Source of the DNA: Selenomonadaceae bacterium
GTDB lineage: Bacteria; Bacillota; Negativicutes; Selenomonadales; Selenomonadaceae
Length of the DNA stretch: 64,000 bases
Direction: 5' to 3'
NCBI GenBank assembly: GCA_017527075.1
Contig: JAFXQM010000002.1
Location: 62,001 to 126,000, forward strand
The notes below the pieces were generated by a model, which worked only from the letters and a program-made list of their open reading frames with translations, did no database searches and was not told the origin of the DNA. This document shows positions 55,775 through 64,000 of this stretch, in pieces; the first letter of the stretch is position 1, and every line of letters begins with the position of its first letter. Both the position numbers and the translations under genes were made by a program.

Positions 55775-57346
55775 TTATTTGATGAAATTCATTTTGTGCG
55801 CGACGAGTGCCAGCTCCGATTCGCGAACCAAAACGTTGAAGCCCGTGAATAAATTTCCTGTCAAAACGTCGGCAATCATCAGCGAGCCGATAAATTCCAT
55901 CGGCAATTCGAGCTGCGTCAGTAAAATGCTGAACGCCGCCGCAATCCCGCCCGCCGCGTTCGGTGAGGCAAAGCTGAGCTGTATCGCAAGGAAGGAAATG
56001 ATTAACAGCTCCGTGATTGAAATGCCGTCGCCCGCCGCCACCGACACGTAAAAGCCCGCCATCGTCAATTGAATCAGCTTCGACGGTGAAAACAGCACCA
56101 ACGCCAGCGGTATCCAAAAGTTGCAGAGCTTTTCGTCCACCCGCAAATTTTTTTTGGAGACTTCGAGGCTCTGCGGCAACGCGACCGAACTGCTGCCCGT
56201 GGTGAACGCCACGAGGAACGCGGGAAAAATTTTTCGCAGGAAGTCCGCGGGCTGCGTTTTTGTTTTGAGCGCGAGAAAAATTAGCATGGAAAAAATCAGC
56301 GTCGCGTACACGACGAGTTCCGCGACGACCAGCTGCCAAACCTTGAGGAAGTCCGCGAAGCTGCTCGTCGCCAAAGTTTTGAAGACGCAAAGGAAAATTA
56401 TCAGCGGAATAACTTTGAAGACCGTCTGCAAAATTTTGAAAACCAAGGCGTTGAGTTCGTTGACAAAAATTTTTACGTTTGGGATTCGTCCGCCGAGATT
56501 CGTAATGCAAATGCCGACGAGGAACGCCAGCACCGTGACTTGCAGGGCGTTTCCTTGCAAGAAGGCTTCCAAAATATTTGTCGGGACGATGGCCAGCAGA
56601 AGGTTGATAATTTCGCTTGCGTCGAAGTGGCCGTCGGCGGCGGAAATTATTTCCGTCGTGAAAAATATTTGGCTGACAAAAATCGTCAGCGCGACAATGC
56701 ACACGTCGATAAAAAAAAATCTTCCGAGAACCGTCGCGCCGATATTGCCGAGCATGGTGCTGTCTTCGATGGCACTGATGCCCGCCACGATTGACGTGAA
56801 CATCATGAAGATGGTGACCGTGACGATTAAATTCAACAGCGCGGACAGAGTGAGCTCGGCGATTTGCTCCAGCAAAATTTTTTGAGCGTCGGGCGAGAGG
56901 GCGTTGAAGACAAACGAAAAAATTATCGCCAAGAGAATCGCGACGGTTATCGCGCCGCCGGGAATTTTCCGCGGCTTGCGTTCTTTGGTCGAGGAGGAAA
57001 TTATTTCGTTGCAGCCGTTCTCGTAACGGTAAATCGTCTCGGCCTCTTCGTAATTCAGAAGCCGCCGCATGACTTCGTTGCTGAAGATTGAATCGTCGTC
57101 CGGCTCGTTCTCCAGAGGATAAAACGGCTCGCCCTTGATTCGGATGATAATTTTCGGCGCGCTGAAAAATTTTTTTGTGGACAGCGTGAACTCGTGCGCC
57201 GTGCCGAATTTTTCTTGATAACGGAGCAAAGCTTCCTCCGCGATGAGACAAATTTTGAGAACGTCTTTGCGCGCGACGCCGGCTTCTTCAAAAAAAGCGC
57301 GGATATCTTCAACCGCGCCGGCAATATTTTTATTTGTAAGTTCCAT
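55775..57346 (-). CDS. Dicarboxylate/amino acid:cation symporter with N-terminal kinase-like domain
   Basis: 523 residues from the ATG at 57346, one base after the glyA stop (TGA-A-ATG), with no good ribosome binding site, so coupled to glyA. Residues 1-125 precede the transporter and contain KICLIAEEALLRYQEKFG, resembling the N-box helix of RsbW-type HATPase domains; no glycine-rich ATP lid is evident. Residues ~130-523 are an SDF symporter with the TTGSSSVALPQSLE hairpin motif and PNAAGGIAAAFS. It imports acidic or neutral amino acids or dicarboxylates with Na+ or H+. Co-expression with glyA suggests serine/glycine-related uptake (inference). Confidence 0.82.
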   Translation of the reverse strand: MELTNKNIAGAVEDIRAFFEEAGVARKDVLKICLIAEEALLRYQEKFGTAHEFTLSTKKFFSAPKIIIRIKGEPFYPLENEPDDDSIFSNEVMRRLLNYEEAETIYRYENGCNEIISSSTKERKPRKIPGGAITVAILLAIIFSFVFNALSPDAQKILLEQIAELTLSALLNLIVTVTIFMMFTSIVAGISAIEDSTMLGNIGATVLGRFFFIDVCIVALTIFVSQIFFTTEIISAADGHFDASEIINLLLAIVPTNILEAFLQGNALQVTVLAFLVGICITNLGGRIPNVKIFVNELNALVFKILQTVFKVIPLIIFLCVFKTLATSSFADFLKVWQLVVAELVVYATLIFSMLIFLALKTKTQPADFLRKIFPAFLVAFTTGSSSVALPQSLEVSKKNLRVDEKLCNFWIPLALVLFSPSKLIQLTMAGFYVSVAAGDGISITELLIISFLAIQLSFASPNAAGGIAAAFSILLTQLELPMEFIGSLMIADVLTGNLFTGFNVLVRESELALVAHKMNFIK

Positions 57347-57347
57347 T

Positions 57348-58589
<1,242 letters not shown>

Positions 58590-58621
58590 TTCCAAACCTC
58601 CAAAAAATTTTTTCTAATGAA

Positions 58622-58890
58622 GTTGAGGCCGTCATGGATGACGGCCGCGCCGCGTCTGACGCCGTGATGGCGTCATCCGGCGCACACCGAGCACGGGTGA
58701 TTCGTTACTCCAAATCACGAACGAGGAGCCGCCCCTGCGAGGTGTCCTTTCTCTTTGCAACTTTCTCTTTGGACAAGCAAAGAGAAAGTTGATTCAAAAA
58801 ATAAAAGTCATTCTTCAGCCAGATGAGCACGACGCGCCCAAGCATTGAGGAAAAATTCTGCGAGTCCACTCTTGATAAAGACGGGACAAT
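58622..58890 (-). repeat. Structured dispersed repeat, copy 3 (upstream of glyA)
   Basis: Fills the 311-base gap between the SnoaL-like gene and glyA. Read on the minus strand it matches copy 1 for about 265 bases, including AACTTTCTCTTTG / CAAAGAGAAAGTT, GGACACCTCGCAGG and the GGCCGTCAT / ATGACGGCC hairpin (58626-58645). No gene recognised within. Confidence 0.85.
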
Positions 58891-58900
58891 CCCTCCACAA

Positions 58901-59320
58901 TTATTTAATCAGTCCGAGCGTCGCCAGCAAGCCGAACATGCCCTGCGCCGCCACGTCGCTGATGATTTTTCCGTCCGCGTTGAAGTAATAAAAATTCATC
59001 ACGCTGAACGAAATTTTTTTGTACGTCGGCGGCAACCCCATGAACTCTCCGTTGTGCGTGCCACTGCAAATCCAGCTGACCGCAACCTTGCCTTCCTCCA
59101 CCGCCATGTCGGCGATGTCCCAGCGAATGTCCGAAAAACTTTTGCGCATGAGGTCGACGACGGAAAGATAACCCGCGCCCCCGTAAAGCGGCTCGGCGGA
59201 AACGGGCGTCGTGAACTTTGCGTCAGGGGCGATGAGCTCCTCCGCCAAAATTTTGTCGTTCGTGTTTATGCATTCCATGAAGCGGTACATGTTCTGCCTG
59301 TTGCGTTCGATTTTGTTCAC
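58901..59320 (-). CDS. SnoaL-like domain protein
   Basis: 139 residues of the SnoaL/ester-cyclase type NTF2-like fold: YRFMECINTNDKILAEELIAPDA at the N-terminus, then VDLMRKSFSDIRWDI, VSWICSGTHNGEFMGLPPTYKKISF and FNADGKIISDV. These small alpha+beta barrels bind varied substrates; the function here is unknown. GTG start with GGAGG nine bases upstream. Confidence 0.8.
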   Translation of the reverse strand: MNKIERNRQNMYRFMECINTNDKILAEELIAPDAKFTTPVSAEPLYGGAGYLSVVDLMRKSFSDIRWDIADMAVEEGKVAVSWICSGTHNGEFMGLPPTYKKISFSVMNFYYFNADGKIISDVAAQGMFGLLATLGLIK

Positions 59321-59406
59321 TGAATCAAACCTCCAAAAATTTTTTCAAAGCTCAAGCGCGGTGAGGAGACGAAATTTTTTTCAACGTCAATCGCGACCGC
59401 TGTTTG

Positions 59407-60027
59407 TCAACTTTTTAAAAGTTGCAAGATTTTTTCTGCGGGAATTGCTCCGTGCCGCAAAATTTTCGGCGCGTCGCTCGTCATGTCGATTATCGTCGAC
59501 GAAACTCCGAACTGACATTGCCCGCCGTCCAAAATTATTTCCACGCGCCCCGACAGATTGTCGAAAACTTCCTGCGCGGTCTTCGGCGGCGGTGCGCCCG
59601 ACAAGTTTGCACTCGGCGCGGCAATCGGCGTGCCCGAAAATTTTATCAGCGACAACGCAACGTCATTGGCGGGAAATCTTATCCCGACGCTCGACCGCCC
59701 GCCCGTCACGAAGTCCGGAACAATTTTATTCTTTGGCAATATTATCGTCAAGGCACCGGGGCAAAACGCCGCGAATAATTTTTCCGCCGCCGCAGAAATT
59801 TTTGCCACGCGCTCGACCATCTCCAGGTTCGCCACGTGCAAGCTCAGCGGTTTGTCGGACGGTCTGCCCTTCGCCGAAAAAATTTTCCCGCAAGCTTCGA
59901 CGCTCAAGCCGTCCGCGCCCAACCCGTAAACCGTTTCCGTCGGGAACGCGACAATTTCTCCGCGCCTGATGAATTCCGCCGCCCGAATCAAATTTTCTTC
60001 CGTCGGCTGTAAAATTTTTGTCTGCAA
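59407..60027 (-). CDS. tsaC: Threonylcarbamoyl-AMP synthase (Sua5/YciO/YrdC)
   Basis: 206 residues. IVAFPTETVYGLGADGL, KGRPSDKPLSLHV and SANLSGAPPPKTAQEVFD are diagnostic. It makes threonylcarbamoyl-AMP for t6A37 of tRNAs. I chose TTG at 60027 (GGAGG seven bases upstream); upstream codons run into a repeat insert. The 5' end is partly duplicated at 60115-60160. prmC lies just upstream, a common pairing. Confidence 0.93.
   Translation of the reverse strand: MQTKILQPTEENLIRAAEFIRRGEIVAFPTETVYGLGADGLSVEACGKIFSAKGRPSDKPLSLHVANLEMVERVAKISAAAEKLFAAFCPGALTIILPKNKIVPDFVTGGRSSVGIRFPANDVALSLIKFSGTPIAAPSANLSGAPPPKTAQEVFDNLSGRVEIILDGGQCQFGVSSTIIDMTSDAPKILRHGAIPAEKILQLLKS
59978..60023 (-). repeat. Duplicated tsaC 5' end, gene copy
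   Basis: About 46 bases matching 60115-60160 with a few differences; covers the first codons of tsaC after the start. Confidence 0.8.
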
Positions 60028-60097
60028 ATTAATTCCTCCATGACGCTCAAGCACGGTGAGTGACTGAAAAAATTTTTACGCCGCGCGCACATTGGAT

Positions 60098-60112
60098 GCA
60101 ACGTCACGTTGC
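60098..60112. repeat. Palindrome GCAACGTCACGTTGC, copy 2
   Basis: Same 22-base block (60093-60114) as at 43413-43434, again directly beside a truncated copy of the following gene's 5' end. Confidence 0.85.
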
Positions 60113-60114
60113 CC

Positions 60115-60160
60115 GCCGCCGCGAATAAATTTTCTTCCGTCGGCTGTAAAATTTTTGTCT
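60115..60160 (-). repeat. Truncated copy of the tsaC 5' end
   Basis: Repeats codons 2-17 of tsaC just after the prmC stop codon; it lacks a start codon in frame and is cut off by the palindromic insert. Confidence 0.75.
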
Positions 60161-60164
60161 CCAC

Positions 60165-61007
60165 TCAAATCCTCCCAATGACCACGCGCTCAAGCCCCGC
60201 CAAGTCCTTGAAAATTTTTACGTCGACGAAGCCCGCCGCCTCAAAAAATTTTTTCACCGCCGACGATTGATTCACTCCGACTTCGACCGCCAATGCTCCG
60301 CCGTCGACCAAAAATTTCGGCGCGTCTGAAATTATCCGCCGATAAAAATTCAAACCGTCCTCGCCGCCGTCGAGTGCCGTGCGCGGCTCGCGACGAACTT
60401 CAGCCTGCAAACTTTCCAGCGCGCCTCGCGGTATGTACGGCGGGTTCGAAACAATCGCGTCGAAAATTTTTCCCGTCAGCGGCGCGAATAAATCTCCGCA
60501 AAAAAAATTTACTCTGTCATCGACGTGAAATTTTTCCGCGTTGAATTTCGCGACCGCCAACGCCTCCTCCGAGATGTCGACGGCAACTGCTCTTGATGAC
60601 TTCACAAACTTCAAAATCGAAACGCAAATCGCGCCCGAGCCCGTGCCCAAGTCCGCGAAGACTCCGCCGCCTCTCGCGCGCAAAAATTCTCCGACGAGCT
60701 CCGTTAAAATTTCCGTCTCCGGACGCGGAATCAAAACGCTCTCGTTGACCGCGAACGCCAGCCCCATGAACTCGCGCGCGCCCGTCAGATACGCCACGGG
60801 AAATTTTTCCAGCCGCCGAGTTATCAAGTCGTTGAAGCGCAGGATTGATTCGAGCGGCAATTTTTTTCTGTCGTCGATGTATAAATTCAATCGCCGCCAG
60901 CCCAGTACGTGCGCGAGCAAAATTTCGGCGTCGAGCCGAGGAGTTTCGATGCCGCCGTCCTCAAGCCGCGCCGTCGCCGATTTTAACACTTCCGCCACGG
61001 TTTTCAT
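60165..61007 (-). CDS. prmC: Release factor glutamine methyltransferase PrmC
   Basis: 280 residues from the ATG at 61007 (GGAGG five bases upstream; longer in-frame reading runs through a terminator and the cbiK gene). The N-terminal helical domain (~1-90) is followed by PVAYLTGAREFMGL, RPETEILTE, DLGTGSGAICVSIL (SAM site) and SNPPYIP (catalytic NPPY). It methylates the Gln of the GGQ motif in release factors. prfA is not upstream; tsaC follows. Confidence 0.94.
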   Translation of the reverse strand: MKTVAEVLKSATARLEDGGIETPRLDAEILLAHVLGWRRLNLYIDDRKKLPLESILRFNDLITRRLEKFPVAYLTGAREFMGLAFAVNESVLIPRPETEILTELVGEFLRARGGGVFADLGTGSGAICVSILKFVKSSRAVAVDISEEALAVAKFNAEKFHVDDRVNFFCGDLFAPLTGKIFDAIVSNPPYIPRGALESLQAEVRREPRTALDGGEDGLNFYRRIISDAPKFLVDGGALAVEVGVNQSSAVKKFFEAAGFVDVKIFKDLAGLERVVIGRI

Positions 61008-61015
61008 ACTTTCCT

Positions 61016-61041
61016 CCAAAAAAAAGGAGCCGCGCGGCTCC
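61016..61041 (-). terminator. Terminator after cbiK
   Basis: Perfect GGAGCC GCGC GGCTCC hairpin followed on the minus strand by eight T. Confidence 0.85.
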
Positions 61042-61080
61042 AAAAATTTATTTCGTTCCAAAAAATTTTTCGGGCGAAAA

Positions 61081-62064
61081 TTATTTGACCAAGGCGTCCC
61101 AAGCTTCGTTGGCGCGTTCGACGAAAATATCGCGAATCTTTTTGCTCTCGCCGAGCCCCTGCAACTTCGCCTCGACCTTGAAGCCCATCTTCTCCAAAAT
61201 TTTTTTGTGCGAATCTTCCTCGTCGCCCGCCATGTCATTGTTCGCGTGGTCGCCGGCAACCATCATCAGCGGCATCAAAATTATTTTCTCAACCTTGTGC
61301 ATTTTGAGTTTGCCCGCCCAATCCTCCAGACGCGGCCAGCCCTCGACGGTGTAAATGTGGACGTCGTTGCGTTTCATCGCCCTGAGCTTTTCCTGCATGA
61401 CGGAGTAGTAAGCGTTGGACGGGTCGGGCGTGCCGTGCGCCATGAGCAGAATCGCCGTGCCCTTTTTGTACGCGGGCAAGTGGAGCGAGCGCATGACTTG
61501 GTCAACGTCGTCGGGCTGATTCTCTTGCCCCTGCCAATACATCAGCGGCGTGGCGAGCGTCATCTTTTTGAATTGCGTTTTGTACTCGTGGAAGAGCGCG
61601 ACGTCGTATTTGTATTCCATGCCGGGGATAACGTCGAGCGAGACGAGCGCAATCCGCGTGTAACCCTCGCGCTTGAGTTGGTCGAGCGTTTGTTCGGGCG
61701 TCAGGTAATCGCACTTGCCTTCGTTCTCCATGATGTGCTTGAGGACGATGTGGCTGGTGAAAGCCGTGACAACTTTTGCATTCAGGTGCGCGGCTTGAAT
61801 CGCGTTGGCTGTCGCGTCGATTGACTTGGCGCGCTGGTCTTTGAAGGTCGTGCCGAAGCTGAGGACAACAATCGCGTCCTTGTTGCGGGAGCTGCTGAGC
61901 GCGGGGTTCTCATACTTGAGGACGCCGATTTGAGTTGCCATCTGCAAAGCGACGGGAGGATTGGCGACCTCTTCGTTGAGCGTGTAGGCGGCGTCGGCGG
62001 GCGCGCTGACAAACAGACTTGAGCACGCCGCACTCACCGCCAATAATTTTTTCCAAGACTTCAT
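61081..62064 (-). CDS. cbiK: Exported sirohydrochlorin cobaltochelatase (CbiK)
   Basis: 327 residues. A clear signal peptide (KKLLAVSAACSSLFVSAPADA) precedes a CbiK-type chelatase: VVLSFGTTFKDQR, FTSHIVLKHI, LLMAHGTPDPSN with a metal-binding His, and LMMVAGDHANNDMAG with the second His. CbiK inserts Co2+ into sirohydrochlorin in anaerobic B12 synthesis. Periplasmic forms are known in sulfate reducers, where a heme or metal trafficking role is proposed. GGAGG lies 7 bases before the ATG. No other cob/cbi gene and no cobalamin riboswitch was recognised. Confidence 0.9.
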   Translation of the reverse strand: MKSWKKLLAVSAACSSLFVSAPADAAYTLNEEVANPPVALQMATQIGVLKYENPALSSSRNKDAIVVLSFGTTFKDQRAKSIDATANAIQAAHLNAKVVTAFTSHIVLKHIMENEGKCDYLTPEQTLDQLKREGYTRIALVSLDVIPGMEYKYDVALFHEYKTQFKKMTLATPLMYWQGQENQPDDVDQVMRSLHLPAYKKGTAILLMAHGTPDPSNAYYSVMQEKLRAMKRNDVHIYTVEGWPRLEDWAGKLKMHKVEKIILMPLMMVAGDHANNDMAGDEEDSHKKILEKMGFKVEAKLQGLGESKKIRDIFVERANEAWDALVK

Positions 62065-62083
62065 TGAAACTCCTCCTTTGTTC

Positions 62084-62115
62084 AGTTAGGAGTTAGGATT
62101 TAGGAGTTAGGAGTT
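62084..62115 (+). repeat. TTAGGAGT/TTAGGATT repeat between cbiK and dnaN
   Basis: Four units, followed by a short GTCCCGT tandem at 62122-62139. Confidence 0.75.
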
Positions 62116-62211
62116 TTTATTGTCCCGTGTCCCGTGTCCTTTCTCCCTGACATTGCTCATACATTTCTCTCTGCTGAGGAGTTCGCGATAATCTTAACAC
62201 ACGCGAAGGAA

Positions 62212-62240
62212 TTGTCAAATCATTTCGGATGATATAAAAT
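62212..62240 (+). promoter_or_regulatory. Promoter of dnaN
   Basis: TTGTCA, 17 bases, TAAAAT (within GATATAAAAT), 28 bases before the ATG. Confidence 0.6.
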
Positions 62241-62267
62241 GCAACGGTTGTTAAAGGAGGCAGAAAG

Positions 62268-63371
62268 ATGAAATTCAGTTGTTACAAATCTGATTTGACT
62301 GAAGCATTGACGTTTGTGATTCGCGCCGTCGCGGTCAAGCCGATGACTCCGATTCTTGCCGGCATTTATCTCAAGGCGGAAGGATCCATGCTTGAGGTGC
62401 AGGCAAATAATTTTTCCACGGGAATAATCACGCGCATTCCCGTCAACACCGAGGAGGCGGGCGAAACCGTCGTCAGCGGCAAACGCTTCCAAGAATTTGT
62501 TCGCAACATGCCCGACGACACGCTCACCATTTCCGAGGAAGAAAATCTTTTGTCGATTGATTCGGGCGGCGCGCATGCCGAGCTGCTCACGATGAACGCT
62601 CCCGACTTCCCGAAGGTCAAGACGCCCGAAACCGACAGGTCATTCAAGATTAAAACGACCGTGCTGAGAGATTTGATTCGCCGAACAGTTTTTTCCGTCG
62701 CCAAGGATGAAAGCCGTCCGGTCTTCACGGGCTGCTGCTTCGAGGTTCACGGCGATAAAATTTCTCTCGTCGCCACGAACACTCACCGCTTGGCACTGGC
62801 CGGCGCGAAACTCAACGACGTTTACGACGATTACACTTTCGTCGTGCCCGCCGAGACTTTGCGCGGACTGATGATGAGAATCGACCCGAAGGACGTAGAA
62901 AATTACGTGACGATAAATTTTTCGACGCGTTACCTGACGTTCACCTTCGACAACGTTTTTGTAAACTCGCGGCTCATCGAAGGTATGTTCCCGCCTTACG
63001 ACCGAGTGATTCCCTCTTCGAGCACCACGCGCGTCAAAGTCAAAACCGCCGAGTTCAAAGAGGCCGTCGAGTTCGTGTCGCTCATGTCGAAGGAAACCGA
63101 GTACAACACCGTCAAATTTATTTTCGCGGACGCCGGCGTTGAAATTTCTTCCAACTCACCCGAAATTGGCGGCGCGGTCAAAAACGTCGAGGCGCGAATC
63201 AGCGGCGAGGAGTTGGAGATTTCTTTCAACGTGGATTACATCGTGGACGTCGTGCGCGTCATTGACACGGAAGAAACAATTATCGAGCTCAACGACCGTT
63301 ACAGCCCCGCAAAGTTCACCGAGCCCGACAACGACGATTACATTTATATCGCCACGCCCGTGCGCACCTGA
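62268..63371 (+). CDS. dnaN: DNA polymerase III beta subunit (sliding clamp)
   Basis: 367 residues, the normal clamp length, with three tandem clamp folds (~1-120, 125-245, 250-367). RAVAVKPMTPILAGIYLKAE and the NTHRLALAGAKL segment are typical. It tethers polymerases and other factors to DNA. AAAGGAGG lies seven bases before the ATG. recF follows with no gap. dnaA is not immediately upstream. Confidence 0.96.
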   Translation: MKFSCYKSDLTEALTFVIRAVAVKPMTPILAGIYLKAEGSMLEVQANNFSTGIITRIPVNTEEAGETVVSGKRFQEFVRNMPDDTLTISEEENLLSIDSGGAHAELLTMNAPDFPKVKTPETDRSFKIKTTVLRDLIRRTVFSVAKDESRPVFTGCCFEVHGDKISLVATNTHRLALAGAKLNDVYDDYTFVVPAETLRGLMMRIDPKDVENYVTINFSTRYLTFTFDNVFVNSRLIEGMFPPYDRVIPSSSTTRVKVKTAEFKEAVEFVSLMSKETEYNTVKFIFADAGVEISSNSPEIGGAVKNVEARISGEELEISFNVDYIVDVVRVIDTEETIIELNDRYSPAKFTEPDNDDYIYIATPVRT

Positions 63372-64000
63372 ATGCATGCCGCCGAAATTTTTTTAAAAGA
63401 CTGGCGCAACATTTCCGAGATGAAATTTCAGCCCGACGCCGCCGTAAATATTTTCTTTGGACGAAACGCGCAGGGCAAGACAAATATCTTGGAGTCGATT
63501 AACTTTGCGTCGCTCTTGCGCTCACGGGCGGGCAAGGAAACCGAATTGATTCGTTGGGGAGAAAGCGTCGCGCTCCTGCGGATAAAATTTTTCAAGGCGG
63601 GCGTCTCTCACGAGTTGGCGATAGAAATTTCTTCAGAGCGGCGGCGCAGAATTTTTCTGGACGCCAACCCGATTCGCCCGCGCGAACTTATCGGCAAACT
63701 CAATTCCGTTTTCTTCTCGCCCGAAGATTTATTCATGTTCAAAGGTTCGCCGACCGACCGCAGAAAATTTTTGGACGCGCAAATCTCTCAAGCCTCGCCC
63801 GTTTACTTCATGGACTTGCTCAGGTACAATCGAATCGTCGAGCAGCGAAACGTCCTGCTGAAAAAAATTCGTGACGGTGAGTTCGGCGCAAACGAGTTGG
63901 AACTTTGGGACGAGCAACTTGCCCTCGCCGCGGAAAAAATTTTGATTAAGCGGCTGAGTTCCGTCCGCAAGCTCAATGATTTGGCGAACGCCGCCCAACA
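63372..64000 (+). CDS. recF: DNA replication/repair protein RecF, 5' part
   Basis: Starts at the ATG directly after the dnaN TGA (TGAATG) and runs off the window end, so about 209 codons are visible. Walker A is FFGRNAQGKTNILESI (residue ~30), followed by SVFFSPEDLFMFKGSPTDRRKFLD, characteristic of RecF. It loads RecA at gaps during repair. Translation is coupled to dnaN. The small S4-domain gene (yaaA) often found between dnaN and recF in Firmicutes is absent. Confidence 0.95.
   Translation, partial: MHAAEIFLKDWRNISEMKFQPDAAVNIFFGRNAQGKTNILESINFASLLRSRAGKETELIRWGESVALLRIKFFKAGVSHELAIEISSERRRRIFLDANPIRPRELIGKLNSVFFSPEDLFMFKGSPTDRRKFLDAQISQASPVYFMDLLRYNRIVEQRNVLLKKIRDGEFGANELELWDEQLALAAEKILIKRLSSVRKLNDLANAAQ

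Noticed and set aside
55755-57251. 498-codon frame on the minus strand overlapping the symporter
   Set aside because: Out-of-frame shadow of the symporter; Arg/His/Gly-rich composition with no hydrophobic pattern.
61008-61259. N-terminal extension of prmC
   Set aside because: It would run through the cbiK terminator and the end of cbiK; a GGAGG site supports the start at 61007.
62065-62267. Replication origin upstream of dnaN
   Set aside because: No cluster of TTATCCACA-like boxes or AT-rich unwinding element could be seen; only repeats and a promoter.
62065-62267. Cobalamin riboswitch for cbiK
   Set aside because: No B12-box-like conserved core was recognisable in the short leader.

Overview
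The window reads as chromosomal DNA of a diderm Firmicute, most likely a member of the Negativicutes (Selenomonas/Anaerovibrio-like). The gene order and families are Firmicute-like: pheS-pheT-zapA, a methionine aminopeptidase with a SEC-C zinc motif, an ECF-type ABC ATPase, dnaN-recF, an EF-G-like factor, and strong GGAGG Shine-Dalgarno sites. A CpaC/RcpA secretin, however, requires an outer membrane. The lineage is an inference from family content; no rRNA or tRNA gene is present to confirm it.

Layout: (1) 1-5250, minus strand: a double-glycine-leader protein, a MATE exporter coupled to a DUF2156-STAS fusion, and an EF-G-like GTPase. (2) 5.4-9.6 kb, plus strand: pheS, pheT (with an unusual insertion in B5) and zapA. 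(3) 9.6-23.1 kb: six consecutive RTX-type (GGxGxDxLxGG) calcium-binding repeat proteins, one broken by a 1-base frameshift. Most members carry their own terminator and promoter, so the locus looks like an array of expression cassettes. (4) 23.2-31 kb: enolase, a minus-strand operon (ECF ATPase, glycosyltransferase, HD protein, DUF1902), a copper P-type ATPase with an in-frame CopZ-like tail, and moaC. (5) 30.8-41.9 kb: a Tad/Flp pilus operon (CpaB, CpaC, two CpaE-like proteins, TadB, Flp pilin, TadE, CpaF, TadC), followed by a GGDEF diguanylate cyclase. (6) 42-50.6 kb, minus strand: methyltransferase and two Opp/Nik-type ATPases (one with a partly duplicated 5' end), a small unknown gene, two tandem double-glycine-leader peptides, a HepT/MntA toxin-antitoxin pair, a solute-binding lipoprotein, a small secreted protein, and a BspA-like LRR protein with four internal 45-residue repeats. 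(7) 50.6-54.8 kb, plus strand: B12-dependent methionine synthase activation protein, map, glutaredoxin-like protein, queC, aroA. (8) 54.8-62.1 kb, minus strand: PAP2 phosphatase, a fused symporter, glyA, a SnoaL-like protein, tsaC, prmC and an exported CbiK. (9) 62.2 kb to the end, plus strand: dnaN and a partial recF.

The most unusual material lies in repeats and regulation. A structured repeat of roughly 200-270 bp occurs three times, each copy just upstream of and co-oriented with a gene (copA, map, glyA); its stems and a possible pseudoknot show compensatory differences between copies. A short TTAGGAGT/TTAGGAAT repeat sits at gene ends, supplies -VRS or -IRN C-termini with the stop codon, and sometimes the next ribosome binding site. 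A 15-base palindrome marks two places where the 5' end of a gene is duplicated. Three double-glycine-leader genes, plus a fourth half-site at the left edge, share an ECF-sigma-like promoter of fixed geometry.

Limits: everything was read by eye. Family names come from recognised motifs, no searches were run, and start codons were chosen from visible ribosome binding sites.
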